Assembly (NCBI GenBank): GCA_032718475.1
Contig: JAUCBJ010000607.1
Location: 1-64,000 of the forward strand
Source: Nemertoderma westbladi
Lineage: Eukaryota; Xenacoelomorpha; Nemertodermatida; Nemertodermatidae
DNA: 64,000 nt
Direction of reading: 5' to 3'
Positions 1-11,138 of the stretch are shown here, in pieces (within the stretch, counting starts at the first letter, position 1; each line of letters opens with the position of its first letter). The notes below the pieces were generated by a model, which was given only the letters and a program-made list of their open reading frames with translations, did no database searches and was not told where the DNA came from. The translations under genes and the position numbers were made by a program.

Positions 1-1594
1 GTACAGCACTACAGTAAAAGAGTAAATGTAACTGCACGATAATTAAGTATTATTATTTAGATGAACACACGTAATTAATTAATCAATAATATACATATTA
101 TTATATATTGAACAGAGCCGAGGTCTCCAAGATCCCGAGTTCTCGAGCCAACGAAGAGCCTTGGATTCTAGAGAGCCAGGGCTCGGGCACCCAAGCCCGA
201 GAACCCGAGACTCTCTACGTGCCTCTAAGTATTTAGAATTGTTACGAATATTTTTCACTACGTACCGCACTATGTATCAACATTGTGTATCTACTTAGTA
301 TATTGTATAGTTCTATGTTTTGTATTGTATAATTCTCTAAGTTAGGACTTTTTTATCCGTGACATATAATATTACCGGTATGGTTGTATACAAAATACTT
401 TTTAGCTACAAATTAATTAGTATAATTTAGAATTATTATCGGTGAATTAATATACAGTATAGTAAATATACTTTATTAGGCGTACGTGACTGTATTTTTA
501 AAATGATCGGTAAAGTTCACATAACAATATGTATGTAGTTAGTTAGTTAGTTGAGCTCAAAAGAGCTCTTATATTACATACTTATTCAAATATTATGTGT
601 CAAATTAATATCAAATATACACTGCATAAATTCTAAGTTAGGACCTAATATTATGTCTCGATTCATAATTCTAACTTAGGACCTTTCAAATCATATATTT
701 CTCGACAAAATAGTAATGATCAGATCTAAAAACACTTTAGCTTGGGCCTAATATAAATGATAAATACGAAATTAGCTGAGACCCTTAAATTGTGTTATCG
801 GGGAGTTATGTGCATACGGGGACAGGAGTTATGTAAATATCTTGTTTATTTTAGACGTGAAGCTAATACTTCGCGGAATTTGCATTTCCAGATGCAGTCT
901 GCTATTCCTTGTATATTATATTCAAGTCTAAGATCTGAGGTTAGTGGGCAATCGGATATTACATGACTCTCATCTTGGATTGATTTCCCATCGCTGGAGC
1001 ATACCCGTTACTCTCTTGGAAGTCTTGCCCACCTGTCTCTTTCCACACGGAGGTTGTGCGAGGAAAGTCTAAAGCGTGTCCATTCCACTCGCTCGTATTC
1101 TGGAACGTTGAAATGGAATGTACAGCTTGACTGTGTACTGGTTACTTTCAATTTCTGATTATTATCCAAGGGACCCAATACCGGTCCGGTATGCATTTTA
1201 CAGTAGTGCCGGATTGGTAAAATTTAAAACTAATTGTATTGCATTTGGGTGGTCCGGTCCTCCCAAGCTCCCCAGGCTCGGGTTCTCGGTAACTCGGGCT
1301 TGTGTTCTCGGGCTCGGGATACCATGTCAGTCAGCAACGGATACATATAACCGCAGTATAACTCTTATCAATGTACAGTATAATAGATTTTATATAGGCC
1401 TACTGTAGTTATACAGTTAGATATATTAAAAAAACGTCATAAAAAAAGTTAGAATATACAAAGTGGCCAATTCCCTGGGAAAGAACACGTTCAAGAAAGT
1501 TAATATACATAATAAATAACCTTTGAATTGGCAAAAATGTCAAAAATCGTGGGGCATGCACATCAACCCACACCTGACCGGATTTTATCAATTA
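1..1594. other. Non-coding stretch with a CTCGGG-rich inverted pair
   Basis: No convincing gene is seen; the short open frames have no recognisable domain. Two GC-rich islands stand out in AT-rich DNA, at about 111-210 and 1260-1322. Both are built of CTCGGG/CCCGAG words. The 13-mer CCGAGAACCCGAG at 197-209 is exactly reverse-complementary to 1277-1289. A local hairpin (CTCGGGC...GCCCGAG) lies at 182-201. The islands could be the ends of a degenerate mobile element, but I found no target duplication. Confidence 0.5.
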
Positions 1595-1978
1595 GGGGCC
1601 GTCCAAGTATGACGTCAGCACTTTAGGGGGGGGGGGGGGGGGTTGGGAAAATCTGATGACGTGCTGATGAGGGGGTCAGCCAAAATCTGACGTCAGCATG
1701 TTAATTTATAGGTGCTAGAAGAGATATAGCAGAAGAGTAAATAGCTTGCCTATTTTAATTGTTCGAAGCCCCCGAAGGCCCGTAGCACGACTTTCTGTTT
1801 CAGTTACCAGTCACCATGTTTCAGTGATTAGGACGCGAAAATTTTTTTAATCTGATTTAGGGGAGGGGGGGGGGGGGGGGGGGGTGGGGGTCAACGCCTA
1901 TCTGATGACATCTGATTTAGGGGAGGGAGGGGGTCAACATTTTGGGGAAAAGTACAGACGTCATACTTGGACGGCCCC
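1595..1978. mobile_element. MITE-like non-autonomous DNA transposon
   Basis: A perfect 22-bp terminal inverted repeat starts GGGGCCGTCCAAGTATGACG at 1595-1616 and returns in reverse complement at 1957-1978. The flanks on both sides read TTA (1592-1594 and 1979-1981), compatible with a 3-bp target duplication. The 384-bp body has no coding capacity. It carries poly-G tracts near 1624-1642 and 1863-1884 and repeated TCTGATGACGT/TCTGACGTCAG words. The superfamily is not assigned. Confidence 0.75.
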
Positions 1979-2295
1979 TTATGGCAATATTCTACAAAAT
2001 GGAAAAGCCACCATCTAAACCACACGTGCTAATCAATAGCGGCTTTATTAACCAGATTTGAAGTACTATAAGTATAGGCGTGTGACTTGTATATTAATGT
2101 AATAAATTACATATAGGACTCCGCTAATAGAGAGCGACAACTACTTATTATTTACATCATTTGAATTAAGTGAGGCGCGCGACTAGTTATTGTTACGAAT
2201 TTTACGAAAATATTATACCGTAAGTACTGTAGGCGCTCAATTCCCATTACAGTTTATATTATTGTAACATGGCGCATCAAGAATTTATATTTATA
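1979..2295 (+). other. Upstream region of cassette A1
   Basis: This stretch lies between the MITE-like element and the first A exon. Any promoter for A1 would be here, but no TATA box or other core element can be called with confidence. It contains no gene. Confidence 0.3.
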
Positions 2296-3149
2296 ATGAA
2301 ATTATTTATAATTACATTACTAACTCTAACTGATGTAATTCTGGGCTTCAAATTCAATGGATATAAACTAGTCGAACCAAATGGATCTAAATTTACTAGA
2401 GAATGTTTACGGAAAGAAGAAAGAAATAGTATTAGGGTAAAAGTTGATTTTATTATTAATCAACAAAGTGAATTAACTATTACCGATGTATTGGAATCAA
2501 CGGTTATTGCTAAGGATGGTAAAGGTAACAACATAGTACGTGTGCGGAATGACGTCAACGCCAATAGAGATGATTGTAGGGATATTATTAATAAAGCTGA
2601 TATCGGTTGTAATGGATGGAGTACAACAGAGTATATAAGTGGCAAAACAGTTGGATCTACAGGATATATAACTGTTGGGTTGAATCCTCCTGTTATTGAA
2701 TCTATACCGGAGGTATTTGATATAAGAATACATCTATTATACTAATAGTTCGTTAAACGGTAGGTTAAATCTCCAAGACAATCCGGCAATATCCGATCAG
2801 TCAGCTTACCCACTTATAATAACTCTCCCACCCCAATGTAAAGCTGATAATGATCCAGAGTGTAGTTGCTTACCGAGTTGTACTTATATAGAAGGCAGTT
2901 CAGCTACATTAATTTGTAAGTTATCGGATTGGGTACCGGTACCGGTAGCTGGAAGTACATCAGGAGATTCTAGATGGAGTTGGTATAGTAACGGAGTTGC
3001 TATTGGTGGAGTCGTAACTGAACCAGGAGATACACTGAGTATAAATAGAGATCTAAGTCGTGGAGATAATGGGGAAGTGTTTACATGTAAGGCGAGGAAT
3101 AGAGCTATAGAAGTGGATAAATCCTGTACCACTACGATCATAGTTGAAT
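2296..3149 (+). pseudogene. Exon A1: signal peptide, novel domain and Ig; one frameshift
   Basis: This is the first copy of the type A exon. It opens with a signal peptide (MKLFIITLLTLTDVILG) at the ATG at 2296; an in-frame ATG at 2269 gives a longer, less typical start. A roughly 140-residue N-terminal domain follows (YNGYKLVEP-type start, conserved FTREC, GYITVGLNPPVIESIP). The frame closes at 2743-2745. The Ig half (C..W..C around 2850-3140, with WSWY and DNGEVFTCKA) continues in another frame to the donor GAAT|GTAAGT at 3149/3150. Length 854 nt gives remainder 2, against remainder 1 in the intact copy at 7028-7877, so there is a net one-base shift close to 2725-2740. The intron just downstream (3168-3310) also matches that after A2, showing segmental duplication. 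The break could be real decay or an assembly indel. Confidence 0.8.
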
Positions 3150-4776
3150 GTAAGTTTGTGATATCCACTAAAGGTTACATTACTGTATATTACAATATAT
3201 TTAGTTACACACGATCAGTGTCAGTGAGCATCAGACTGTAGACTGGGGTTTCTGCAACAGCAGGAGGCATTCTGAGGAAACCAAGACGGAAAATGACGAA
3301 GAGTGAAGTGCCAATTGGTGAAAAAAAGGGTAGTGAAATGTAAAAATAAGTATAAAACGAGAAGTAGAGACTTTACGGCTAGAACTAGTAGGGCCTTCAT
3401 GTAGCAAAAGTTGCAAGCCATCTTAGCGAACAATTATAATATTAGTGTATTACTGCAGAGAGATGTGTAGCGAATGTTATATACCGACATGTAAAGTAAA
3501 GTCATTAGTTTTATCCAAATATTATTGGATAAAAAGGTCGCTTCAAATGTGCAAAACCTCAACATTGTTTTAAAAATTTCCGCTCACTAGGCTCGCATTT
3601 TCTTCCTTGTTATGTACATTAACTTATGTAATCAATAAACTATATTAACATTCACAATTTCCTTTCCAATTATAATGCCTTCATTATACCATAACCCCTC
3701 CTTCATATATCTACTTTCATGTGTGTGTACCATGTGTGTGTGTACCATGTGTGTGTACCATGTGTGTGTGTACCATGTGTGTGTACCATGTGTGTGTACC
3801 ATGTGTGTGTACCATGTGTGTGTGTACCATGTGTGTGTGTACCATGTGTGTGTACCATGTGTGTATACCATGTGTGTGTGTACCATGTGTGTGTACCATG
3901 TGTGTGTACCATGTGTGTGTACCATGTGTGTGTACCACACCTTTGCGTTTTTCAACGTCATTTTGAATGTTTATACATTTTAACCTTGATGGTTTATCCT
4001 ACTCCTTGACCGAAACTTAAGTACGACACTGTTCAATAATTATCACAATTAACACTAGGCCTAAAGCTAACAATAAAATAACCCGTACATAAGAAATAAA
4101 GTGATAGAAATTGCACTAAGATATATAAATGTTTTGAGTAAGTTAGTATTCTTGGTGGCCCCTACGCCACACCGCACTATATATGCACAAATTATAAAAT
4201 TATTAAAATATTATTGATTTTTTTTTGTTGGGGGGGGGGGGGGGGGGGGGGATTGGCAAAGATGGCGAAAATGTTAGGGGTCCGTTAGGATCCAAAGTAT
4301 AGCATCGAAAAATAATACAATCCAAAATTGTAACCCAAAATGGTAGAAAGTATTTTTAGTCGTTTCGTTATGCTAAAAATACACTGAAAAAATATAATAC
4401 AAATCTCAAAAAAGGGTAGAATATAGTTTATTTTGTTGAAAATTATCGTAATAAACTTGGTGCATCTTCACACTATTGGAAACTTGGCGATAGTGCAGAA
4501 CACCAAGTTACCATCTGAGTCCAAACAGGGGTGGGACAAATTGTCGCAAATGGTTAGCTGTTACTTTGCCCTCAAAACTATACAGTCGGTCCTGGCGAGC
4601 CTGGGACGAACCGTATAGCATATTCTGTGGTACACAGAATATATGATGTGATATACAGATCCTCCAGATCCATATTGCATATTCTTAAAATTAAATTCTT
4701 GAGGGACGTATATTTTTGATATGTTGCCTACAGAGGCGTGCAAAATCGATTACAATTATTAATTTTATTGTTCCAG
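3150..4776 (+). other. Intron A1-B1
   Basis: This is a presumed intron between a GTAAGT donor (3150) and a TTCCAG acceptor (4771-4776). Its first 160 bases are homologous to the start of the A2-B2 intron (7894-8035). It contains the GTGTGTACCAT microsatellite (3718-3937) and a 22-base G run (4230-4251). No exon is seen in the rest. Confidence 0.6.
3718..3937. repeat. ATGTGTGTGTACC microsatellite/minisatellite
   Basis: This is a tandem array of 13-base units of the type CATGTGTGTGTAC, with some 15-base units carrying one extra GT. It has no stop in several frames on both strands, so it yields long but meaningless open frames (CVYHV/VHTHG peptides). Confidence 0.9.
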
Positions 4777-5385
4777 ATTTGCCGACTAGGATAAACATTA
4801 ACCCCAGCGATGCGATTACAAAGAAAAAAGGCGAAACATTGGAATTAATATGTTCGGCAGACGATTACAATATGGAACCAAACCCAAGTTGGTCCTGGTA
4901 TGTTGGTACTAAAGATGTTACTGGTGATGCAGCTATAGTTACTGAACCATATTTATCAACATTTACACTAGACCCTTTAGGCGCCGACGATGGAGGTGAT
5001 TATAAGTGCGAGTATACTGGTCGTTACAGCAACAACGGTGGGGAAGGGAAAATGGAAAGTCCAGCGGTACCGGTAACTGTAGAATATTGTGAGATGAAAC
5101 TGAAAGTTTCTGGTACTTCTTATACTATAAACACTTCTATAGAAATTAAAAGAAATATGACAGACCATAATGACCCAATAGAAGTAAAGTGGATTCCATA
5201 TGACTGCAATATAAATGTTGGTTATATTTGGAGTGGCAACTTCGTAACCGGTGGAGATGAAGTTAGGAATATCGAAGTTAATAGAAGATCTTCTGGGATT
5301 TACACAACTACAGCCGAATATAGGTTTTATGATTATCGGGTATTAGTTATTACGGAGTCATTCAATATTGAGTTAATAGTTCAGT
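4777..5385 (+). CDS. Exon B1: two Ig-like domains
   Basis: This is an internal phase 1-1 exon of 609 nt (203 codons). The acceptor ATTGTTCCAG ends at 4776 and the donor CAGT|GTAAGT is at 5385/5386. Ig domain 1 spans about residues 1-110: LELIC for the first Cys, WSWY for the core Trp, and DDGGDYKC for the second Cys with the D-x-G-x-Y-x-C signature. Domain 2 spans about 115-203; it is less typical, with VKWIP and a Y in strand F, and ends IELIVQ. The whole exon is open and closely matches B2 (11139-11741), differing mainly by short indels. It should splice from an A exon (phase 1) and on to a C exon. Because its upstream A1 is frameshifted, B1 may belong to a decayed duplicate gene or be reached by alternative splicing. 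Confidence 0.8.
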
Positions 5386-5858
5386 GTAAGTAACAATAAA
5401 CTACTGTAAATATTACCCTCCATCACTGTTAGTAGAACAGGAGTCATTCACTATTGAGATAATAGTTCAGTGTAAGTAACAATAAACTACTGTAAATATT
5501 ACCCTCCATCACTGTTAGTAGAACAGGAGTCATTCACTATTGAGTTAATAGTTCGATGTAAGTAACAATAAACTATTGTAAATATTACCCTCCATCGCTG
5601 TTAGTAGAACAGGAGTCATTCACTATTGAGTTAATAGTTCAGTGTAAGTAACAATAAACTACTGTAAATATTACCCTCCATCACTGTTAGTAGAACTGGA
5701 GTCATTCACTATTGAGTTAATAGTTCAGTGTAAGTAACAATAAACTACTGTAAATATTACCCTCCATCACTGTTAGTAGAACTGGAGTCATTCACTATTG
5801 AGTTAATAGTTCAGTGTAAGTAACAATAAACTACTGTAAATATTACCCTCCATCACTG
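5386..5858. repeat. 86-bp satellite, short array behind exon B1
   Basis: About 5.5 head-to-tail copies, with donor positions at 5386, 5472, 5558, 5644, 5730 and 5816, exactly 86 bases apart. Each unit starts GTAAGTAACAATAAACTACT, runs through intron-like sequence and ends in a copy of the last 31 nt of exon B (GAGTCATTCACTATTGAG... to CAGT), recreating the exon/donor junction. It is the same family as the much larger array after exon B2. Confidence 0.97.
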
Positions 5859-7027
5859 CTTAGTAGCGCTTATTCGTGCAGTTATTATTAGTGTTTATTT
5901 GTAGGTAGGGTTCATTTTTGATAGGGGGCTGGTTTCTATTTGGTCATATATATATATAATTCGCCAGTGAGGTTGTACTGTACCCATTTTGGTCTTTACA
6001 TATCTATATATATACAGTATATATATAATATAAAAGTATACACAAAGTTTTACACAAAGGATTAACTACTGTACGTTTGAATCCCCATAACTCGGCATAT
6101 CGTTTCCTGGATTTATTACGGTACTATTAAATAATATACTGCAATTAAATTTATTACGTTACGTAGATTTATAAAGTACATCATATTGTAACAAGAATTA
6201 TACTTTGCCGCTGGCAGTAAAATACATGTATAATTGTTTTGAAGTCCTTGAATACATTTCATTTCATTATACATTTCAAGTTAAATTCTGTGATATACCT
6301 CACAGTATCTCAGCATTAATCCGATGCCCTATTATTTGAATTTTGATCTTTATTAATTTGTACTTATTATCACCTAATTTATTAATTAATTACATATTTA
6401 CTTTACAATTTTAGAATTTATATTGATAAGTATTGTTTATTTTTGTTTATAAAATAATTATTGTTTGTGACTAATTTTACCGTTTTGATAATTTACCACT
6501 TTGAAGGGGGCGTTTGGTGTCTTGTGTTTCATTGTAAAACTTAACCTTGTCATTAAAATTATATATAATTTTGTACAAATAATATCCATTGTAATAGGGC
6601 CTCTGCGTATATCCATTAATCCCTACGGTATAGGTATAATATACCCTACAACTATCTAACTATCTTTTAGACTCTAATCATGTTTAATAGTTGGCCTACA
6701 CAGTTCTAGGCATCATGTAGGGCCTGTGGTGGGCGCGATTCTCGCATTAGCGCGACTCACATAATTTCAACGTAATACATTACAGTCAGGAGCATGTACT
6801 ATGTTGACACCAGGACAGCTGGTGTGGCACCGGTAGGTACATATGTAAAACCAGTAAACGGTGGTATGAGTGTCATGTCAAGACTGACACGGACAGCAGT
6901 ATGTTGTCCGTCGAAAGTGAAAGTATCTCACGGTTCGATATCTGTTACCGCTACAGGCCTACAGTATAATAAGATGAACTTTACAGATTGATTATTTTAT
7001 TTGAACAATAAACATTGAGTTTACATC
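5859..7027 (+). other. Spacer upstream of cassette A2
   Basis: AT-rich sequence between the B1 satellite and exon A2, with TATATA runs at about 5947-6030. No recognisable domain is seen. A 65-codon open frame (6794-6991) just before A2 has no signal peptide or Ig features and is probably chance. If each A exon has its own promoter, the A2 promoter lies in this interval; none can be called. Confidence 0.35.
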
Positions 7028-7877
7028 ATGAAATTATATATAATAATATTACTAAGTCTAACTGATGTTATTCTGGGGTTAAAGTATAATGGATATAAAC
7101 TAGTCGAACAAGGTGGACCTCCGTTTACTAGAGAATGTTTAATTATAGAAGACAGAGACTCTATTGCAGTGAAAGTTGATTTTGTTATTGAAGAGGTTAG
7201 CGAATTAATAACGGAAACGATTTCCGATGTACTGGAATTATATGTTACTGCTACGGATGATAATGGTAACAGCATACGTGTGAATAATGTAGCGAACTCC
7301 AAAGGAGATGTTTGTAGCAACAACGGTAACGTTATCCCTTGTAATGGATGGACTACAACAGAATATATAAGTAGCAACACAGCCGGAGCTCCAGGATATA
7401 TAACTGTTGGGTTGAATCCTCCTGTTATTGAATCTATACCGGAGGAATTGGAGATAAGAATAAAATATTGGATTAAAGATAGTAGAACAGTGCAACTCCA
7501 AATCAACACGGCGGACTTCCCCGGTCAGACCACTAATGATGCACTTTTAATACCTCTTACCCAATGTAAAGCTGATAATGATCCAAAGTGTAGCTGCTTA
7601 CCGAATTGTACTTATATAGAAGGCAGTTCAGCTACATTAAACTGTAAGTTATCGGATTGGGTACCGGTACCGGTAGCTGGAAGTACATCAGTAGATTCTA
7701 GATGGAGTTGGTATAGTAACCGAGTTGCTATTGGTGGAGTCGTAACTGAACCAGAAGATACACTGAGGATAAAAAGATATCTAAGTCGTGGAGATAATGG
7801 GGAAGTGTTTATATGTAAGGCGAGGAATATAGCTATAGAAGAGGATAAATCCTGTACCACTACGATCGTAGTTCAAT
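7028..7877 (+). CDS. Exon A2: signal peptide, novel domain and Ig (intact)
   Basis: This is the intact first coding exon of the receptor gene. The ATG at 7028 starts a classic signal peptide (MKLYIIILLSLTDVILG). Residues about 19-175 form an N-terminal domain I do not recognise: FTREC, several Asn/Asp-rich loops, CNGWTTTEYIS, GYITVGLNPPVIESIP, then a beta-like RIKYWIKDS segment. An Ig domain covers about 180-283, with NCTYIEGSSATLNCKL, RWSWY, and DNGEVFICKA supplying the second Cys. The donor CAAT|GTAAGT is at 7877/7878, giving phase 1, which fits the phase-1 acceptors of B, C and D. Reading past the donor meets a stop at 7927. The product is predicted to be secreted into the ER and displayed at the cell surface once joined to exon D. 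Its ligand is unknown. Confidence 0.85.
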
Positions 7878-8244
7878 GTAAGTTTGAGATATCTCCTAAA
7901 GGTTACATTATGTTACAATATATTTAGTTACATACGATCAGTGTCAGTGAGCATCAGACTGTAGACTTGGGTTTCTGTTACGGCCGAAGGCATTCTGAGG
8001 AAACCAAGCCGGTAAATGACAAAGTGAAGTCCAAAATGGGGAAAGAAAGGGTATTAACTGTAGAGAGACTCCACGGTATGGTACACGAGATTAACGTTAC
8101 AAGTGATTCCATTGGATACACGTTCGTGGGGCCTTCTCGCAGCACGAGACTCGGTTAACCTAGGTTAACCCGAGAAAGATGTAATCCGAGTACTCGAAAT
8201 TTGGTCTACTACTTCGTTAGCTTGTCTCTACCAGTTCTATTTAA

Positions 8245-8695
8245 GCAATTATCGTAGGTCACTACTCCAACTTTCAGTTGAATCTGATTGGTTCTATTAT
8301 AGCTACTATTATGTTTCTGCGAATTCGCCCCCTAGCGGCAGACAGAGGAACTGTAGAAGTCTGTACTTATTTAGAATTATTTCTTATTCAGCAATGCTCA
8401 TAGGTCACTCCTAACAAATTTCAGATGAATCTGATGGTTAGTTCTATAAGTACAGCTACAGTACTTCTACGTTTCTGTCAATTCGCCCCCTAGCGGCAGA
8501 CAAAGGAACTATAAACGTTTGTCTTTGTGCAGAATTTATACTTAAGCAATGCTCATAGGTCACTCCTAACAAATTTCAGATCAATCTGATTGTTGGTTCT
8601 ATAAGTACAGCTGCTTCTGCGTTTCTGTCAATTCGCCCTCTAGCGGCAGACATATGAACTACAGAAGTCTGTTTCTCTGTAGAATTTCTAAACTT
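8245..8695. repeat. Three tandem ~150-bp units with CCCCCTAGCGGCAGAC core
   Basis: Three diverged head-to-tail units share CATAGGTCACTCCTAAC, AAATTTCAG, ATCTGATTG, TCTATAAGTACAGCT, GTTTCTGTCAATTCGCCC, CTAGCGGCAGAC and a variable GTAGAAGTCTG block. No coding potential. They look like a short interspersed repeat that was tandemly duplicated. Confidence 0.8.
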
Positions 8696-8862
8696 TTGAT
8701 AGACTACATGTGTACCAAGTTTGGTTCCATTTCATCCATGATTGACCGACTTATTGGCGTTCACACATTTCCGACGACAACAACAACAACGACGACGACG
8801 GACGGCTCACTAATTGTACTGCTATACTAAGGCTCAACTGGACTTCGTGGCTCGCCCCATAA
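8696..8862. repeat. Dispersed repeat, copy 1 (other copy 57905-58130)
   Basis: Shares ACATGTGTACCAAGTTTGG, ATTTCATC, GAC/CGAC-rich sequence and a terminal CTAAGGCTCA...CTTCGTGGCTCGCCCCA block with 57905-58130. The matching pieces are in the same order and orientation. It contains simple ACAACAACGACGACG sequence. Probably a non-autonomous interspersed element; class not assigned. Confidence 0.6.
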
Positions 8863-9689
8863 AAATATAATCAGCAGAAACTAATTCAATAAAATTCCTA
8901 GTTTATTTTTCATTAAACTAATTATTATATGAAGATAGAATGTCTTGGTTTCTACATAAGTTATTTAATGTAGATTCTATCCGAGTTCTACATATAAACT
9001 GTAGTTTAGTGCTAAATACGCGAGGTTTTGTAACCATCGCAACCTTTGTGACGTACATAGTACATACCGTCACGTTAATCAAAGCTATTCCTATTATTAA
9101 ATTCAAGAAAAGCTGATTCTTTATCGAAATTGCTGACATTCAAGTTAATACCAATTTCAGCTAAACTACAGAAACGTTCTAAACGTACAGAAATTTGATT
9201 ACTTGGGAGACGTATTCAATTAGTTTAATATTACAATACTCAAAATCATGATTTACACTTATGTTAATGTGCACAACAGAAATTATGTATCTGAAATCCT
9301 AATAGAATGTAGATTTCCTACTAGGGGTACTGTATTATATACCAAAATTTTACGGTAATACTTTAATGTGGTTTATAACATTATCATTATAAACCAAACA
9401 AAGTTGAAATTCTCATCACTACCAATAAGTAAATAAATATTGGATATCAAATACCACAGCAATGTGATTCTAAAAATGTAAACCGATTTACAATTTCGGA
9501 ATTAATTCTAACTTTAATAACTTTAAATATCTGTATACCAAAAACCATAGATTGAAACACCAGAGTGGGAGGATACCCACCCCTACTACAGTACCACCAT
9601 ATATAATTATTTGGTATCTACAGTATTACTTATAGGCCTATTTTCTTAAAGTTAGACTATTAAACATAACATATCCATAACATAACATA

Positions 9690-10300
9690 TCCCCCAAGGT
9701 CCCACCCTTGACACTTTTCATCCTGTACATTAACGACCTCCCTCTTGCAACATATCTGTGAACTCTACTTTTCGCCGACGATACTAACTTGTTTAGCTCA
9801 CACGTACACCACTCATCAACTCACCTAAATATTGTTAACATTGAACTAGAAGATCGTTCTGAATGGTTTGATTCGAATCGCCTCTCGTTAAACGTCAATA
9901 AAACCGTTTACTGTATCCATTCTAACAATCCTCGCAATAGATTCCACGTTTACCCAAAGGTAAAATCAAAGACTCCATGCTTGACCATTGTGATAATGTA
10001 AGATACCTTGGCCTCATCATCGACAACCTTCTCAACTGGAAAGAACACTGCTTATTTGTTTTGTATCTCGATCTATCTCGAGATTTGTTGGGTTATTTTT
10101 CAAATTGCGTCAAAAGTTGCCTCTTTTTGCTTTAAAATTGCTATTTCATGGATATGTGAATTATCAGGTTGCCTATATGGTTTACTACTTTGGGTGGCAC
10201 ATATGATACTTATCCCCACCCTTACGAATTTTTTTAAAATTGTTTTTATTATTTAATCTAGAGCAGTTTTTTTATCAAGAATCCAAATTTAAAAACCGTT
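9690..10300 (+). pseudogene. Degenerate LINE reverse transcriptase fragment
   Basis: Pieces of a non-LTR reverse transcriptase are legible across frames: a PQG-type entry, LYINDLPLAT, then FADDTNLFSS (the F/YADD catalytic box) near 9770-9800. ELEDRSEWFDSNRLSLNVNKT follows, then YLGLIIDNLLNWKEH near 9998-10040 and a decayed C-terminal part. The order matches the palm and thumb region of CR1/Jockey-like LINE proteins. Frameshifts and stops interrupt it, and both ends of the element are missing. It lies inside the A2-B2 intron. Confidence 0.8.
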
Positions 10301-11138
10301 TAGCAATATCTATCATACTTATCGAGCTATGGCTGTCTGTCCGTTTGACTGACGGTCTGTCCGTCACTATTTCTGTCCGTCAATAAAAAGCATATCTATC
10401 AAAAAATGCCGGTTTTGGGTTTGCGGAGTCGGTGACGTCATTTGTGATGTCATTATTTAAATTTGGCATCGTCGTTTCTGTCTGTATGCCTGTCAGTCTG
10501 AACGTCAAAACATAACCGACAGCTTGACAGCCAAACAGACATTTAGAAGTCACCAAATGTTAAAACTGACACTCGAAATGAATTCAGCGAGGAAAACCCT
10601 TATAACTAAACTTTTAGCTAGATGGTGTGACCTTTCCTTATATTAAATATACAATGTAAATAGGACAATATGATATGCTCTTTCCTTATATTAACCTTAC
10701 ATTAAAGAAATGTTTTAGATCTTGGCTCATAAATTACAATTTTGCCAACAAACCTGACTCAAAGATACAGATGAATTACAAAAAACCTACCTACAAAAAA
10801 ATTTTAAAATGGGCCAAATAGGGTTAATATTACAAAACGTTAATAAAAAACAATTATGATTTTCACTGATTTTAAATATTACGGATCACCACCAACCACT
10901 GCAAGGTTCTTGTTAAAAATGTAAACTGATTTGCAATTACGGAAACGGCCGAGTCGACAATCGAGGCAATCTGTCAGCTAAAATTGCATTTGTTTCCACT
11001 AAACTAATTCCAAGCATTGGCCAACATTGGCGTTTAAAAAACTCGCCATTACAATATATAACAATTAACATTACATTGTTATAAATCTGAAAGTTTTACA
11101 TCTAAGTTATATTATTAATATTAATTTTATTGTTCCAG

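Larger units (their letters stand above)
7878..11138 (+). other. Intron A2-B2, filled with repeats
   Basis: Presumed 3.26-kb intron. Positions 7894-8035 are homologous to the start of the A1-B1 intron. Next come three tandem 150-bp repeats (8245-8695), a dispersed repeat (8696-8860), a LINE RT remnant (9690-10300), and AT-rich sequence with CTGTCTGTCCG-type words (10330-10530). A motif near 10650 (ATACAATGTAAATAGGACAA) recurs inverted near 27003-27055. The acceptor ATTGTTCCAG precedes B2. No further exon is seen. Confidence 0.55.

Noticed and set aside
3632-4009. Open frames on both strands with VHTHG or CVYHV repeats
   Set aside because: Product of the ATGTGTGTGTACC microsatellite, open in several frames at once.
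6794-6991. 65-codon open frame just upstream of exon A2
   Set aside because: No signal peptide, Ig or other motif, no counterpart before the other A exons; probably chance.
7967-8158. 63-codon open frame after exon A2
   Set aside because: It overlaps intron sequence shared with the A1 intron, where the frame is not conserved.
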